IMG/VR virus record: IMGVR_UViG_3300050138_000621
Span: 104,647 to 168,646 of that record
DNA from: a virus
Direction: 5' to 3' (one strand)
DNA: 64,000 nt
Made by a program: the position numbers and the translations under genes. The notes under the pieces were generated by a model. It saw nothing but the letters and a program-made list of their open reading frames with translations, did no database searches and was not told the origin of the DNA. Of the stretch, positions 53,803 to 61,435 are shown in pieces (within the stretch, counting starts at the first letter, position 1; every line of letters starts with the position of its first letter).

Positions 53803-53814
53803 CTATAGCGAACG
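53803..53814 (-). promoter_or_regulatory. Class A promoter
   Basis: Seven bases to the GTG at 53795; the TAG is the stop codon of the gene at 53803. Confidence 0.85.
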
Positions 53815-54765
53815 TCCGAACGCGTCCGAGAGAGCGTCTACGTCGTCCTGTTCGAGTGTCCGCATGTCTAACTCCAGGACCAGCCCAGCATCGGTAACTG
53901 ACATCACCTTGATCGCCTTCGCAAAACTTTCGAAGCAGATGCAGCCCACGAACTTGTCGTCGACGAACTGATGGCCGGCGCAGTCGCCGCAGGGCGTGGC
54001 CGCCTCGGAGCGCGTGAGGCTCATCGTGGATGTCGACGTAGCCTTCGGGGTGGCCATTTTGGGTGCCGGGGAGGTGGCGGCCTTGGGGGCGCCGGCCTTC
54101 TGGGGCTTGGCGGCGGTGGGCGCCGCCGGCGGCAATGAGTCGCCGAGCGCCTTGTCCAGCTTCTTGGACTTCCGGGCCTTCAGGCGTTCGGCATCGTACT
54201 TGCGCTCGAACTCCTCGTCCGAAAGCTTGTCGTCGGGATCTTCCTCGGTCTTCTCTTCTTTGTTCTTCTGAGACCAGGCGATGGCGAATGCCTTGTCCGC
54301 GGGGTAGCCCTTTGCCTTCAGCTTTTCTGGAAGGTCGTTGAACTTCCCCGGGGGACTGGTCTTATCCAGCTCGACATTCACGCGGTGGGCCTTGCACATC
54401 AGGTCAATCGTTTTCCCGAGGCGCGAGATGTCGAGGGTGCGCAGCCCCTCTGACTCCAGTTCTTCCATACCTAGGGCGACGGCGACGGAGGCACCGACAT
54501 GGAAGACGTTGGCGTCCTGGAAGCAGTAGGAATCGCCGTTCACGTCGATGGCGCCAGTGAAGCCGGAGTCCGATTTTTCGAACGCCATATCGATCCCGTC
54601 CAGAACCTCTCCCTCGAATGAGGGTGCGGCTGACAGCCACGCCAAGATTGTCCGGGGGACGATGGCGTGCTCCAGGATAGGCGTCTGATCGATCGTTTTG
54701 ATCAGCAGCCCGGCGCTCTCTTCACCGAGGACGGAGGCCAGGAACTTTTGACGACGTGGGTCCAC
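53803..54765 (-). CDS. Virion-cluster protein with zinc-knuckle C-terminus (320 aa)
   Basis: The N-terminal half is globular (SGFTGAIDVNGDSYCFQD). A charged linker (KEEKTEEDPDDKLSDEEF) and an Ala/Pro/Lys stretch follow. The C-terminal domain begins CGDCAGHQFVDDKFVGCIC, a zinc-binding pattern, and ends LDMRTLEQDDVDAL. This order parallels the protein at 39948. Position suggests a head or neck protein. GTG start, 15 bases after CAATCAT. Confidence 0.6.
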   Translation of the reverse strand: MDPRRQKFLASVLGEESAGLLIKTIDQTPILEHAIVPRTILAWLSAAPSFEGEVLDGIDMAFEKSDSGFTGAIDVNGDSYCFQDANVFHVGASVAVALGMEELESEGLRTLDISRLGKTIDLMCKAHRVNVELDKTSPPGKFNDLPEKLKAKGYPADKAFAIAWSQKNKEEKTEEDPDDKLSDEEFERKYDAERLKARKSKKLDKALGDSLPPAAPTAAKPQKAGAPKAATSPAPKMATPKATSTSTMSLTRSEAATPCGDCAGHQFVDDKFVGCICFESFAKAIKVMSVTDAGLVLELDMRTLEQDDVDALSDAFGRSL

Positions 54766-54780
54766 TGTTTTAGCCCATAG

Positions 54781-54787
54781 ATGATTG
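54781..54787 (-). promoter_or_regulatory. Class B element CAATCAT
   Basis: Fifteen bases before the GTG at 54765; a weaker case than the 6-base sites. Confidence 0.35.
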
Positions 54788-54792
54788 GGGGC

Positions 54793-55614
54793 TTACCGTT
54801 CCCCAAAAATGTCGTTGGCTGCCGCCGGCACCTGGCGGGGGTCGTCTGGGTTTGGCGCCTTGCGATCATTATCCTGCTTTTCGAAAACGTACTCTCGGAT
54901 CACCGACATGCTCTGGGGCATACGGACCACGGCGCGTCCCCGGCCGACGTTCACCTGGGCGATGCGGATCTGGTGAATCATCCGATCCACGTAGAAGTAG
55001 GGCCGGTACGTGTACCTGACCGAGTAGATGACGCCCATTTTCTTCTCGACGTCGTAGCCGGGGCCGCCGTTGGTCCAAACGATCTGCCCGTCTACGATAG
55101 TGAAGTCGTCCGGGCCGTAGACCTTGCCGTTTGCGTCGATCAGGTCCGTGACCTGGACGATGGGGCGGCTGAGCCGGTCCCGGCCGGTGATGTGGGTCTC
55201 TTTGAGCTGGTGGTGGGGGACCGTGATGGCCTCCTCATCCAGGTACAGGCGATCGTAGGGCGCCACCTGGACCTCGGCGTCGCAGTCGTCGTAGTGGGGA
55301 GGCAACGTGACCTGGGCGGTGCCGCCGTCCATCATGCCGGCGTCCATCTGCTGCATGCGGTTGCTGTTGCTCGTGAAGAGCCCGGTGACGATGCCGGACT
55401 TCGAATAGATATGCCCGTTCGAGCATCCCGAGTGGTCGGGATGGGGCCGGCGCTCGCTGTCGCGATCTACCATGCCGACGGGGCAGCGGAGGGCCCGGTA
55501 GTGGACGAATTTGACCCCATGGTTCCGGAGCTTGTCGTCGAAGTCCTGGGGACTGAAGCTGTTTTCGACGGGGACGGACGTGATCGTGACGTCCTGCTCT
55601 ACGCGGCGTGGCAT
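54793..55614 (-). CDS. Neck/head-completion-type virion protein (273 aa)
   Basis: Begins MPRRVEQDVTITSVPVENSF. The middle has CPVGMVDRDSERRPHPD and CSNGHIY, a possible metal site. The C-terminal half is strand-rich (VDGQIVWTNGGPGYDVEKK, GVIYSVRYTYRPYFYVDRM, RAVVRMPQSMSVIREYVF). Lies between head-side and tail-side genes and is probably a connector protein. Confidence 0.55.
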   Translation of the reverse strand: MPRRVEQDVTITSVPVENSFSPQDFDDKLRNHGVKFVHYRALRCPVGMVDRDSERRPHPDHSGCSNGHIYSKSGIVTGLFTSNSNRMQQMDAGMMDGGTAQVTLPPHYDDCDAEVQVAPYDRLYLDEEAITVPHHQLKETHITGRDRLSRPIVQVTDLIDANGKVYGPDDFTIVDGQIVWTNGGPGYDVEKKMGVIYSVRYTYRPYFYVDRMIHQIRIAQVNVGRGRAVVRMPQSMSVIREYVFEKQDNDRKAPNPDDPRQVPAAANDIFGER

Positions 55615-55620
55615 GGGGCC

Positions 55621-55920
55621 TTACGCTCGGGAGCGGAGCTGGACCAAGAATTCTTCCCAGTACGGGAGGACGTGCTCGAAGTCGGCGATGTCGAGCTGCT
55701 CGGACTTGGCCAGCGCGTTGATCACCAGCTCCGGGTTGGCCTTTCTGGCGAGAAATCGGGCCACGGCGCGGCGGGGGCCGACGCCAAGCTGGTCGATCTT
55801 GTCCTTCTTGATGGCCACGACGATGTGGTAGCCGCCGGACGTCATCAGCTCGAACACCGGGGCTCCATTGAGGGCCCCGATCTGTTTCCTTGACGAAATC
55901 TCTCCGGGACGAGTTACCAT
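55621..55920 (-). CDS. Hypothetical protein (99 aa)
   Basis: Begins MVTRPGEISSRKQIGALNG; a beta-rich start and a C-terminal helix (FEHVLPYWEEFLVQLRSRA). The ATG is exactly 6 bases after CAATCAT, which rejects a longer upstream start. Precedes the neck protein gene. Confidence 0.65.
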   Translation of the reverse strand: MVTRPGEISSRKQIGALNGAPVFELMTSGGYHIVVAIKKDKIDQLGVGPRRAVARFLARKANPELVINALAKSEQLDIADFEHVLPYWEEFLVQLRSRA

Positions 55921-55926
55921 GTGCTT

Positions 55927-55933
55927 ATGATTG
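55927..55933 (-). promoter_or_regulatory. Class B element CAATCAT
   Basis: Exactly 6 bases to the ATG at 55920. Confidence 0.65.
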
Positions 55934-55949
55934 CGGGTGCAAAAACCAT

Positions 55950-55978
55950 TTGATCTTGGCACCAATCGCCCGCATAGT
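55950..55978 (+). promoter_or_regulatory. Sigma70-like promoter (TTGATC-17-CATAGT)
   Basis: Fair -35 and -10 with a 17-base spacer; 7 bases to the ATG at 55986. Confidence 0.55.
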
Positions 55979-55985
55979 GATCCGT

Positions 55986-56255
55986 ATGCCCCAGTACCAA
56001 TGGCTCTCGATTGGAGACACCCGGATCCTGATGCACCTTCAGGGTGCCGGGGAGAGGCCAGAGTGGCACCCGATCGCCCAGATCACCCTCCGCCAGATCT
56101 ATGCCACGGTGAAGCCGATGTACTACGCGTGGAAGAGCCTGGCTGAAGGGAGGGTCCCGACCGTCGAAGAGCCGATCGGCAAGTACGAGACGATCGAGGA
56201 AGCGATCTGGCAGACCGAGAGGTCGGTCGGGGTCGTCTCGACGAAGATGGACTAG
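55986..56255 (+). CDS. Hypothetical protein (89 aa)
   Basis: MPQYQWLSIGDTRILMHLQG, then PIAQITLRQIYATVKPMYYAW. Alternating strand and helix, unrecognised. Lone plus-strand gene in the head region with its own sigma70-like promoter, as expected for an early or host-takeover gene. Confidence 0.6.
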   Translation: MPQYQWLSIGDTRILMHLQGAGERPEWHPIAQITLRQIYATVKPMYYAWKSLAEGRVPTVEEPIGKYETIEEAIWQTERSVGVVSTKMD

Positions 56256-56261
56256 GCCTCT

Positions 56262-56588
56262 TTACGGCGACAACGGGATCGACGGATAGAGAGTATCGTT
56301 CCGCAGGTCACACTTTTCCCTGGGGAAGGTGAGGATGTCTTGCTCGGTGTGAGGTGGGACCGTCGTCAACGAGCTGTTGCAGTCGATCACGACCGCCTCG
56401 TTCGTGGGATTCACCACCGTCGCCAGGATCCAGACCGTGACCTTGATTCCGCCGAGGGCCGCAGCGTTGATGTGACGCTGGACCTGGACGTTGGCCCAGT
56501 AAGCTTTGGGCCCAGGGCCCAAGTGTGGGCGAGTCGTCGCGCAGCCAGCGGCAAGGAAAAGGGCGAAAACAAGGGCTCGGAACTTCAT
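56262..56588 (-). CDS. Lipoprotein (108 aa)
   Basis: Signal MKFRALVFALFLAAGC with lipobox (Cys16). The mature domain is beta-rich (GGIKVTVWILATVVNPTNEAVV) with a Cys pair (IDCNSS, EKCDL). Probably anchored in the outer membrane; superinfection exclusion or lysis are possible roles. The ATG is exactly 6 bases after CAATCAT. Confidence 0.7.
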   Translation of the reverse strand: MKFRALVFALFLAAGCATTRPHLGPGPKAYWANVQVQRHINAAALGGIKVTVWILATVVNPTNEAVVIDCNSSLTTVPPHTEQDILTFPREKCDLRNDTLYPSIPLSP

Positions 56589-56594
56589 GCCCTA

Positions 56595-56601
56595 ATGATT
56601 G
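56595..56601 (-). promoter_or_regulatory. Class B element CAATCAT
   Basis: Exactly 6 bases to the ATG at 56588. Confidence 0.65.
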
Positions 56602-56667
56602 GAAGCCGATCAGTCAAGCTTTGAGGGTTGACTTCCTCCAAATCAACCTCTGGAGGTTGACCGGACC

Positions 56668-59160
56668 CTACTCGCACTGGATGGAGAAATACCGGTTGAT
56701 CGCTTCGTCTGCCGGGTAGGAAGCGGTCAGGTCCCGCAGGACCTGCAGTCGATTCGCGCACGCCGGCCCATCCAGGCCGGGCCCGGTGCCGTTCAGCACC
56801 CCCGCGTTGACTCCCATCAGCCATTTTTTGATCACTTCGGCCGTCAACGCGTCAACCCTCGGAAGACGCTCCAGTCGGTTGCTCGGGGTCAGCGCCCCAT
56901 CGTCGGCCTGGTTCGTGAAGACGGTCAGCACGTACGGCACGAACGATCCATCAACCAGCCCGAGGGCTTGTCCTAGGAGGTTCCCGTGGTTGACGAAGCA
57001 GATGCCCGGCGGCGCGGCCTGCGGCTCTGACCGCATCGAGGCCATTGCCTCGTACATCGAGCGCTCGTCCGACTCCGACGCCCGGTCCTCCACCAGCACG
57101 TTCCACTCATTCGCGTCGCGGTTCCCCAGAATCGCTTCCATGGCCGCCCAGATGTGCACCTGTCCCGTGCCCAGGTATTTGCCGAGCTGCTTCCTGGCCG
57201 CATTGGGATCTTGCGAGGCGAGGTACCCGAGGGTCTTGTAGGAGGACGGGATCTGGGCGGTCGCTGCGTACGGCACCGCGTTCATCGTGATCAGCTCGGT
57301 GCGGGGGTAATATTTGTCCATCCCCCACCTCTTGGCGACCTGGTACCAGGAGGCATCACTCTGGGGCAGGTATTCCGCGCCCTCGCGGCGCAGGAACCAG
57401 GTCGAGCCCTTTGGGTCGTCCGCGCGCAGGACGCCGTTGCGAACGTGCACGATCTTGCCGGCGGCGCCGGCCCGCTTCACGGCCTCCGCGCAGTCGGCTC
57501 CCGAGCAGAGGTCCGCGATCACGTCCGTCGCCGGAATCGTCTCCTCTGCGATCTCGGCAGGCGCCAGGCCGAGCCCGACCGCGCCCTTGAGCGACGCCCG
57601 CGTCTCTTTCGTCACCTCGAACCCATACGCCGCGAGGGCGGCGACGCGGACGTCCTGGGCGGCTCGGAAGTACGCATCCCGGGCGCCCTGCTCGGACACC
57701 GCCGGCAGGCCTGACAGGAACTTCGCCGCCAGGAACTCGGGCGTCTCCACGAAACAGTGCCCGATCATGGCCTGATCGACGGATCCGACCTCCTCGCGCT
57801 TCGCGAGCAGCATCTGCAGGTGGCGGTTGCTGAAGAACTTGTGGTCCATCAGCCCGGCAAGGGCCTCCTGGTCGCCGGAGGCCTTCACCGTGGCGACGAT
57901 CCCATCGAGCTGGTGGGGAAGGAGGGCCCGCGACTGCGCGGCGCCCTGGAGCAGCGCAGGGCTCCCGGACTCGATGGCCTGCCCGACGTCCTCCGACGTC
58001 GCGGAGGGGCCTTGGAGGTACGCGCCCAGCAAGCGGTCGAACGGGGCGCCCTTGAGCGACCGCTGGACCTGGAGGTCGCGGTACAGCTCGGGCGAGACGG
58101 GACCCGAGCGCAGGAGGTGGCAACCCAGGGCCAGCAGGTGCTCCGGCGCCGAGACCGGGATCCGACGGACGAACGCGGAGCGGAACTCGGGGGACAGGTT
58201 CGGGTGCTGCGCAGCCTTCATCGAGAAGGGCTGCGCGTCGGCGGGGACCTCGACGCCGAGCTTGATCGCCTGGTGGAGGACGGGCTCGGGCGTGTTGGGA
58301 TGGTCCAGGAGGGCCAGGCGCTGGGCGCCGGTGGTCCCGTAATCGCTGTAGAGGCGAGAGATGTCGTCCGGCGCCAGGGCTGGGTGCGCGATGATCTGGT
58401 CGAAGAGCTGCTGCTGGACCGCGAGGTGAAGCGCGGGCGAGCGCGAGATCAGCTCGCTCAGGTGCTCGGGGCGCACGTGCGGCGAGCGCAGGAACGCGAG
58501 CTGGTTGGCGATGGGGTAGTTGCCGGCGCTGTCGTCCGAGGCCCGGGCGAGGTTCATGCCGTCGACGTCGCAGAACATCGGGTGATCGATGGCGGCCTGG
58601 TGGACCCGCGGGTCGGCGTCGAGCATCGCCGAATTGATGTGGTCGGCGCCCACGCTGTTGAGGCGCAGGGCCATCAGGCGCTCGACGGGATTCGGGTGGG
58701 TCAGGAGCCGGGCGACCTCGTGCTCGGCTTTCGCGAGGCTGCGGAGGCGTTCGGACTTCCCGAGATCGAAGAGCTGGCGGAGGATGTTCGAATCGTCCTC
58801 GGGGCCGTGGAGCTTGGAGTCCACCTTCGACGGAATGCCCTTAGAGACGTCGTAAAATTTCCAGTCGTTTCCACACTCATCGTCGGGATCAAAGTCCCCG
58901 TGGGGAGTGCCAGTCACATATGCCGAATAAATGTTCAGCTCGACATCCTCCGACGTCATGTAGCTGGTAACAAAGGAGATTGACTTTGGATGGAGGCCCG
59001 TCTCTTCGAGCAGCTCGCGAAGGGCCCCGTCACGGGGGTCTTCGCCCTCGTCGAGTCCGCCTCCGGGCAGCGTGAGCTTGCCATTGTCCTTGCGACGCCC
59101 CAGCAGAAGCTCCTGCTGTGCGTTATATACGGTGACGAGGGCCACACGCTTGGATGGCAT
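56668..59160 (-). CDS. Nudix - helical repeat - kinase-like fusion protein (830 aa)
   Basis: Residues 1-130 are a Nudix hydrolase with an intact box (G34 ... E40 ... R48-E49-L-L-E52-E53-T-G55). Residues about 140-560 are helical repeats with DHPN/THPN turns (LTHPNPVERLMAL, LDHPNTPEPVLHQAI), like HEAT or leucine-rich-variant repeats. The last 270 residues resemble a PI3K/HipA-type kinase fold: GSTWFLRREGAEYL, a catalytic-loop-like GNRDANEWNVL at 679-689 and FVNHGNLLG at 722-727 where kinases have a metal-binding D. Adjacent to connector genes, so possibly a virion or injected protein. The combination is unusual. Confidence 0.75.
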   Translation of the reverse strand: MPSKRVALVTVYNAQQELLLGRRKDNGKLTLPGGGLDEGEDPRDGALRELLEETGLHPKSISFVTSYMTSEDVELNIYSAYVTGTPHGDFDPDDECGNDWKFYDVSKGIPSKVDSKLHGPEDDSNILRQLFDLGKSERLRSLAKAEHEVARLLTHPNPVERLMALRLNSVGADHINSAMLDADPRVHQAAIDHPMFCDVDGMNLARASDDSAGNYPIANQLAFLRSPHVRPEHLSELISRSPALHLAVQQQLFDQIIAHPALAPDDISRLYSDYGTTGAQRLALLDHPNTPEPVLHQAIKLGVEVPADAQPFSMKAAQHPNLSPEFRSAFVRRIPVSAPEHLLALGCHLLRSGPVSPELYRDLQVQRSLKGAPFDRLLGAYLQGPSATSEDVGQAIESGSPALLQGAAQSRALLPHQLDGIVATVKASGDQEALAGLMDHKFFSNRHLQMLLAKREEVGSVDQAMIGHCFVETPEFLAAKFLSGLPAVSEQGARDAYFRAAQDVRVAALAAYGFEVTKETRASLKGAVGLGLAPAEIAEETIPATDVIADLCSGADCAEAVKRAGAAGKIVHVRNGVLRADDPKGSTWFLRREGAEYLPQSDASWYQVAKRWGMDKYYPRTELITMNAVPYAATAQIPSSYKTLGYLASQDPNAARKQLGKYLGTGQVHIWAAMEAILGNRDANEWNVLVEDRASESDERSMYEAMASMRSEPQAAPPGICFVNHGNLLGQALGLVDGSFVPYVLTVFTNQADDGALTPSNRLERLPRVDALTAEVIKKWLMGVNAGVLNGTGPGLDGPACANRLQVLRDLTASYPADEAINRYFSIQCE

Positions 59161-59162
59161 TG

Positions 59163-59663
59163 TTAGGCGGCCTCTCTCTGGCGCCCGACGACGTGGCCTC
59201 GAAGATAGGCGGCGGCAGATTCAAGAAGTTCTGGACTCTCCTGAAACTTGCCCAAACCCGTATTGCAGTCCACGCACAGAAGCGCCCTGACCTCACCTGT
59301 CACGTGATCGTGGTCTACGTGCAGGACCATCATGCCTCGCCCGCCTCCCGACGGTGGGCGTTCGCAGATTGCGCAGCGTCCATTCTGCCCAGAAAGGAGC
59401 AGCTCGTACTGCACCAACGAAATCTTGTAGAGGTGATACAACGCGTACGCCTTTTCCAGCTTCTCGTCTGGAACCCCATCATACTGAGGGGCGCGAGTTC
59501 CCTTTGGGGGCTTGTGGCGAATGGGGATCCCACGGCGGATAAGGGCACCTCTGACCGTACTCTTCCCGGCCCCATAAAGCGCCGAGATGCGACACACAGA
59601 GTCGCCAGCGAGGTACGAGTTGACCCAGGCGTCTACCGTCGCCTCGCCATGCTTGTACTTCAT
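59163..59663 (-). CDS. HNH endonuclease, endonuclease VII-like (166 aa)
   Basis: An N-terminal helix-turn-helix-like region (AGDSVCRISALYGAGKSTV) precedes the core CAICERP, LHVDHDHVTGEVRALLCVDC and TGLGKFQESPELL. Ends soon after the domain with a short basic tail. Inserted between two head genes with 2-4-base gaps, so it borrows the virion transcript. Confidence 0.88.
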   Translation of the reverse strand: MKYKHGEATVDAWVNSYLAGDSVCRISALYGAGKSTVRGALIRRGIPIRHKPPKGTRAPQYDGVPDEKLEKAYALYHLYKISLVQYELLLSGQNGRCAICERPPSGGGRGMMVLHVDHDHVTGEVRALLCVDCNTGLGKFQESPELLESAAAYLRGHVVGRQREAA

Positions 59664-59667
59664 GGCC

Positions 59668-60519
59668 TTAAATGGTGCCGACGGCCAGCTTGAGACCGGC
59701 CCAGGATTTGAGTTTCGAGGTCAACCATACGCGTTTATCGGCCAGGTCCTTGAGGCGGCGGGTAAAGATCTCCGGTCCCGGGCTTGAGGACGAGCTGGCC
59801 ATGCCGTCGATCGACAGCGAGCTAGACTGGCTCTTGCCGTACGTCGAGGCGAGCATCGACAGGATCTCCATCGCGGCGACGGCGCCAATCAGCTCGTTGA
59901 CGACCTTTGGCACCTTGCCCGACGGAAAGCCGGCGGTGTACTTGATCCGCCAAAACGCCGGGATCCAATTTCTGTACCCGAAGACCGAAAGAAATGCTGT
60001 CCCGTTCCCTGCCATCGGGATCGCAGTGCCCGATCGGGTCATCGCAATCGAGTAGGGGATGACGTTGATCTGGCCGCGGTGCAGGTTCGCCGTCTCGACC
60101 CACTCGATCGGCATGTCGTAGATGTCCTGCTCGTTCGACGGCGTGACCCGCAAAAGCTCGATCGACATAACGGGCCGGTTCTTCGTCTTCAGAAAGAAAA
60201 AGGAGTCGTAGAGGTGCTTGTCGAACGGAGGCTTCTCCTCGAACGACGTCGGGAAAATCGTCAGCCCGGTCTCGAACTCCACCTTGGCGGCGGCATCGGA
60301 GATGGCCTCTTCGATCATCGGGTCCGTGAACACGGCCAGCATCCCCGTGACCGGGTCCCGTAGGTTGCTGACGAGCGGGATCCCGAATAGGGCCTTGATC
60401 CGCAGCTGCTCAGCCGTGATGAGCGGCGCAGAGCGGTCCCACGACGTGCCATCCGTATTGGCGCCGTCCGGGAATACGAGCCCGCGCCCGCCCTTCGACT
60501 CGCCGTCGCTCCAGGACAT
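59668..60519 (-). CDS. Head-tail connector/adaptor-type protein (283 aa)
   Basis: The order helix (FTDPMIEEAISDAAAKVEFETGL), strand-rich centre (RPVMSIELLRVTPSN, RGQINVIPYSIAM) and helical end (KVVNELIGAVAAMEILSMLA) resembles phage adaptor proteins that sit below the portal. The C-terminus ends in a basic helix. Located two genes from the capsid side, consistent with that role. Confidence 0.6.
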   Translation of the reverse strand: MSWSDGESKGGRGLVFPDGANTDGTSWDRSAPLITAEQLRIKALFGIPLVSNLRDPVTGMLAVFTDPMIEEAISDAAAKVEFETGLTIFPTSFEEKPPFDKHLYDSFFFLKTKNRPVMSIELLRVTPSNEQDIYDMPIEWVETANLHRGQINVIPYSIAMTRSGTAIPMAGNGTAFLSVFGYRNWIPAFWRIKYTAGFPSGKVPKVVNELIGAVAAMEILSMLASTYGKSQSSSLSIDGMASSSSSPGPEIFTRRLKDLADKRVWLTSKLKSWAGLKLAVGTI

Positions 60520-60523
60520 CGGT

Positions 60524-60979
60524 TTAGACCATCCGCAGGAAGAGGCCGCGCGCTGTCACGACGCGGGGAGGGGATCCGGGCTCGGTCAGGGTGACTGCGA
60601 CGTTGACCGTCCCCTTCAGGGAGTCCGTACCCAGGAGCTGGACCCTCCAGATCGAGGTGTCTGGCGCAAACGGATTGACGGCACCCCGAACAAGCGTGGC
60701 CGGGACCGACGGATTGATGCGGGACCCGCCGAATTCCGTAACGCAGACGTCGGGGCCCGTGTCCGTGTTCGTAAACGTAACGGAAACGGTGGAACTCGCT
60801 GCCGGAATGTAACGGCGGCCCGGCGGATTGAACCCCTGATCTTTTCTGTCCACCGACGCGTCGATGAGCTGGAAGTACAGCCATTGGGTGTCGCCCACGT
60901 TCATCGAAACGGATGAGGCGACGCCGTCGAAACTATTGACGTTTGCTACGTCTGCGAGAAATCGGCAAGCGAGAAGCAT
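60524..60979 (-). CDS. Beta-rich virion protein (151 aa)
   Basis: MLLACRFLADVANVNSFDG, then strands with VTFTNTDTGPDVCV and QLLGTDSLKGTVNVAVTL. Could be an immunoglobulin-like or decoration protein. Chosen ATG at 60979 has GAGGAG 6 bases upstream; a CAATCAT lies 12 bases upstream. Confidence 0.6.
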   Translation of the reverse strand: MLLACRFLADVANVNSFDGVASSVSMNVGDTQWLYFQLIDASVDRKDQGFNPPGRRYIPAASSTVSVTFTNTDTGPDVCVTEFGGSRINPSVPATLVRGAVNPFAPDTSIWRVQLLGTDSLKGTVNVAVTLTEPGSPPRVVTARGLFLRMV

Positions 60980-60991
60980 TGGGCTCCTCAC

Positions 60992-60998
60992 ATGATTG
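60992..60998 (-). promoter_or_regulatory. Class B element CAATCAT
   Basis: Twelve bases before the ATG at 60979, with a ribosome site between. Confidence 0.4.
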
Positions 60999-61050
60999 CG
61001 TCTTGGTGCAACGCGCCATAAGCCCTATTCCTTCCCCCGGTTGCGTGTGT

Positions 61051-61056
61051 TACAGT
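61051..61056 (+). promoter_or_regulatory. Possible -10 element TACAGT
   Basis: Seven bases to the ATG at 61064; the -35 at 17 bases (TTCCTT) is weak. Confidence 0.35.
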
Positions 61057-61063
61057 CTGTGCT

Positions 61064-61435
61064 ATGACCGACCAGGAGCTTCCTCCGTCCAGCCCGAGTT
61101 CCCGCAGGGAGTGGGCGATCGAATACGCAACAGAAAAGGCGCGTATCGGCGAAAATGTAACAGTCCGTAACCTGCAGGATGCCATCAAGGCTCATTTTGG
61201 GAAGAAGATCGGCCAGGACCTTGCCCGTCAGATCGCCAAGGATGCCAACGCTACGACGGCGCGCGAGCCGCCGGTGATTCGGCATCGAAATTGGCCTCCC
61301 CCTGGAGACGGATTGACCATGATGGCGATCCGTTCGATGCAGGTGGAAGGGTGGGTCGTCACCTCCATGAAAACTAATGCTGACGGAACAATCACATTGA
61401 TCCTGACGCCCGGGAGCAAGCCGCCGGGAAGTTGA
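61064..61435 (+). CDS. Putative small DNA-binding regulator (123 aa)
   Basis: The N-terminal helices (REWAIEYATEKARIGENV, VRNLQDAIKAHFGKKIGQDL) fit a helix-turn-helix layout; a strand-rich C-terminus (GWVVTSMKTNADGTITLIL) follows. It mirrors the protein at 46606. Lone plus-strand gene in the leftward head cluster; the end overlaps the AP2-HNH gene by 44 bases. Regulatory role inferred. Confidence 0.5.
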   Translation: MTDQELPPSSPSSRREWAIEYATEKARIGENVTVRNLQDAIKAHFGKKIGQDLARQIAKDANATTAREPPVIRHRNWPPPGDGLTMMAIRSMQVEGWVVTSMKTNADGTITLILTPGSKPPGS

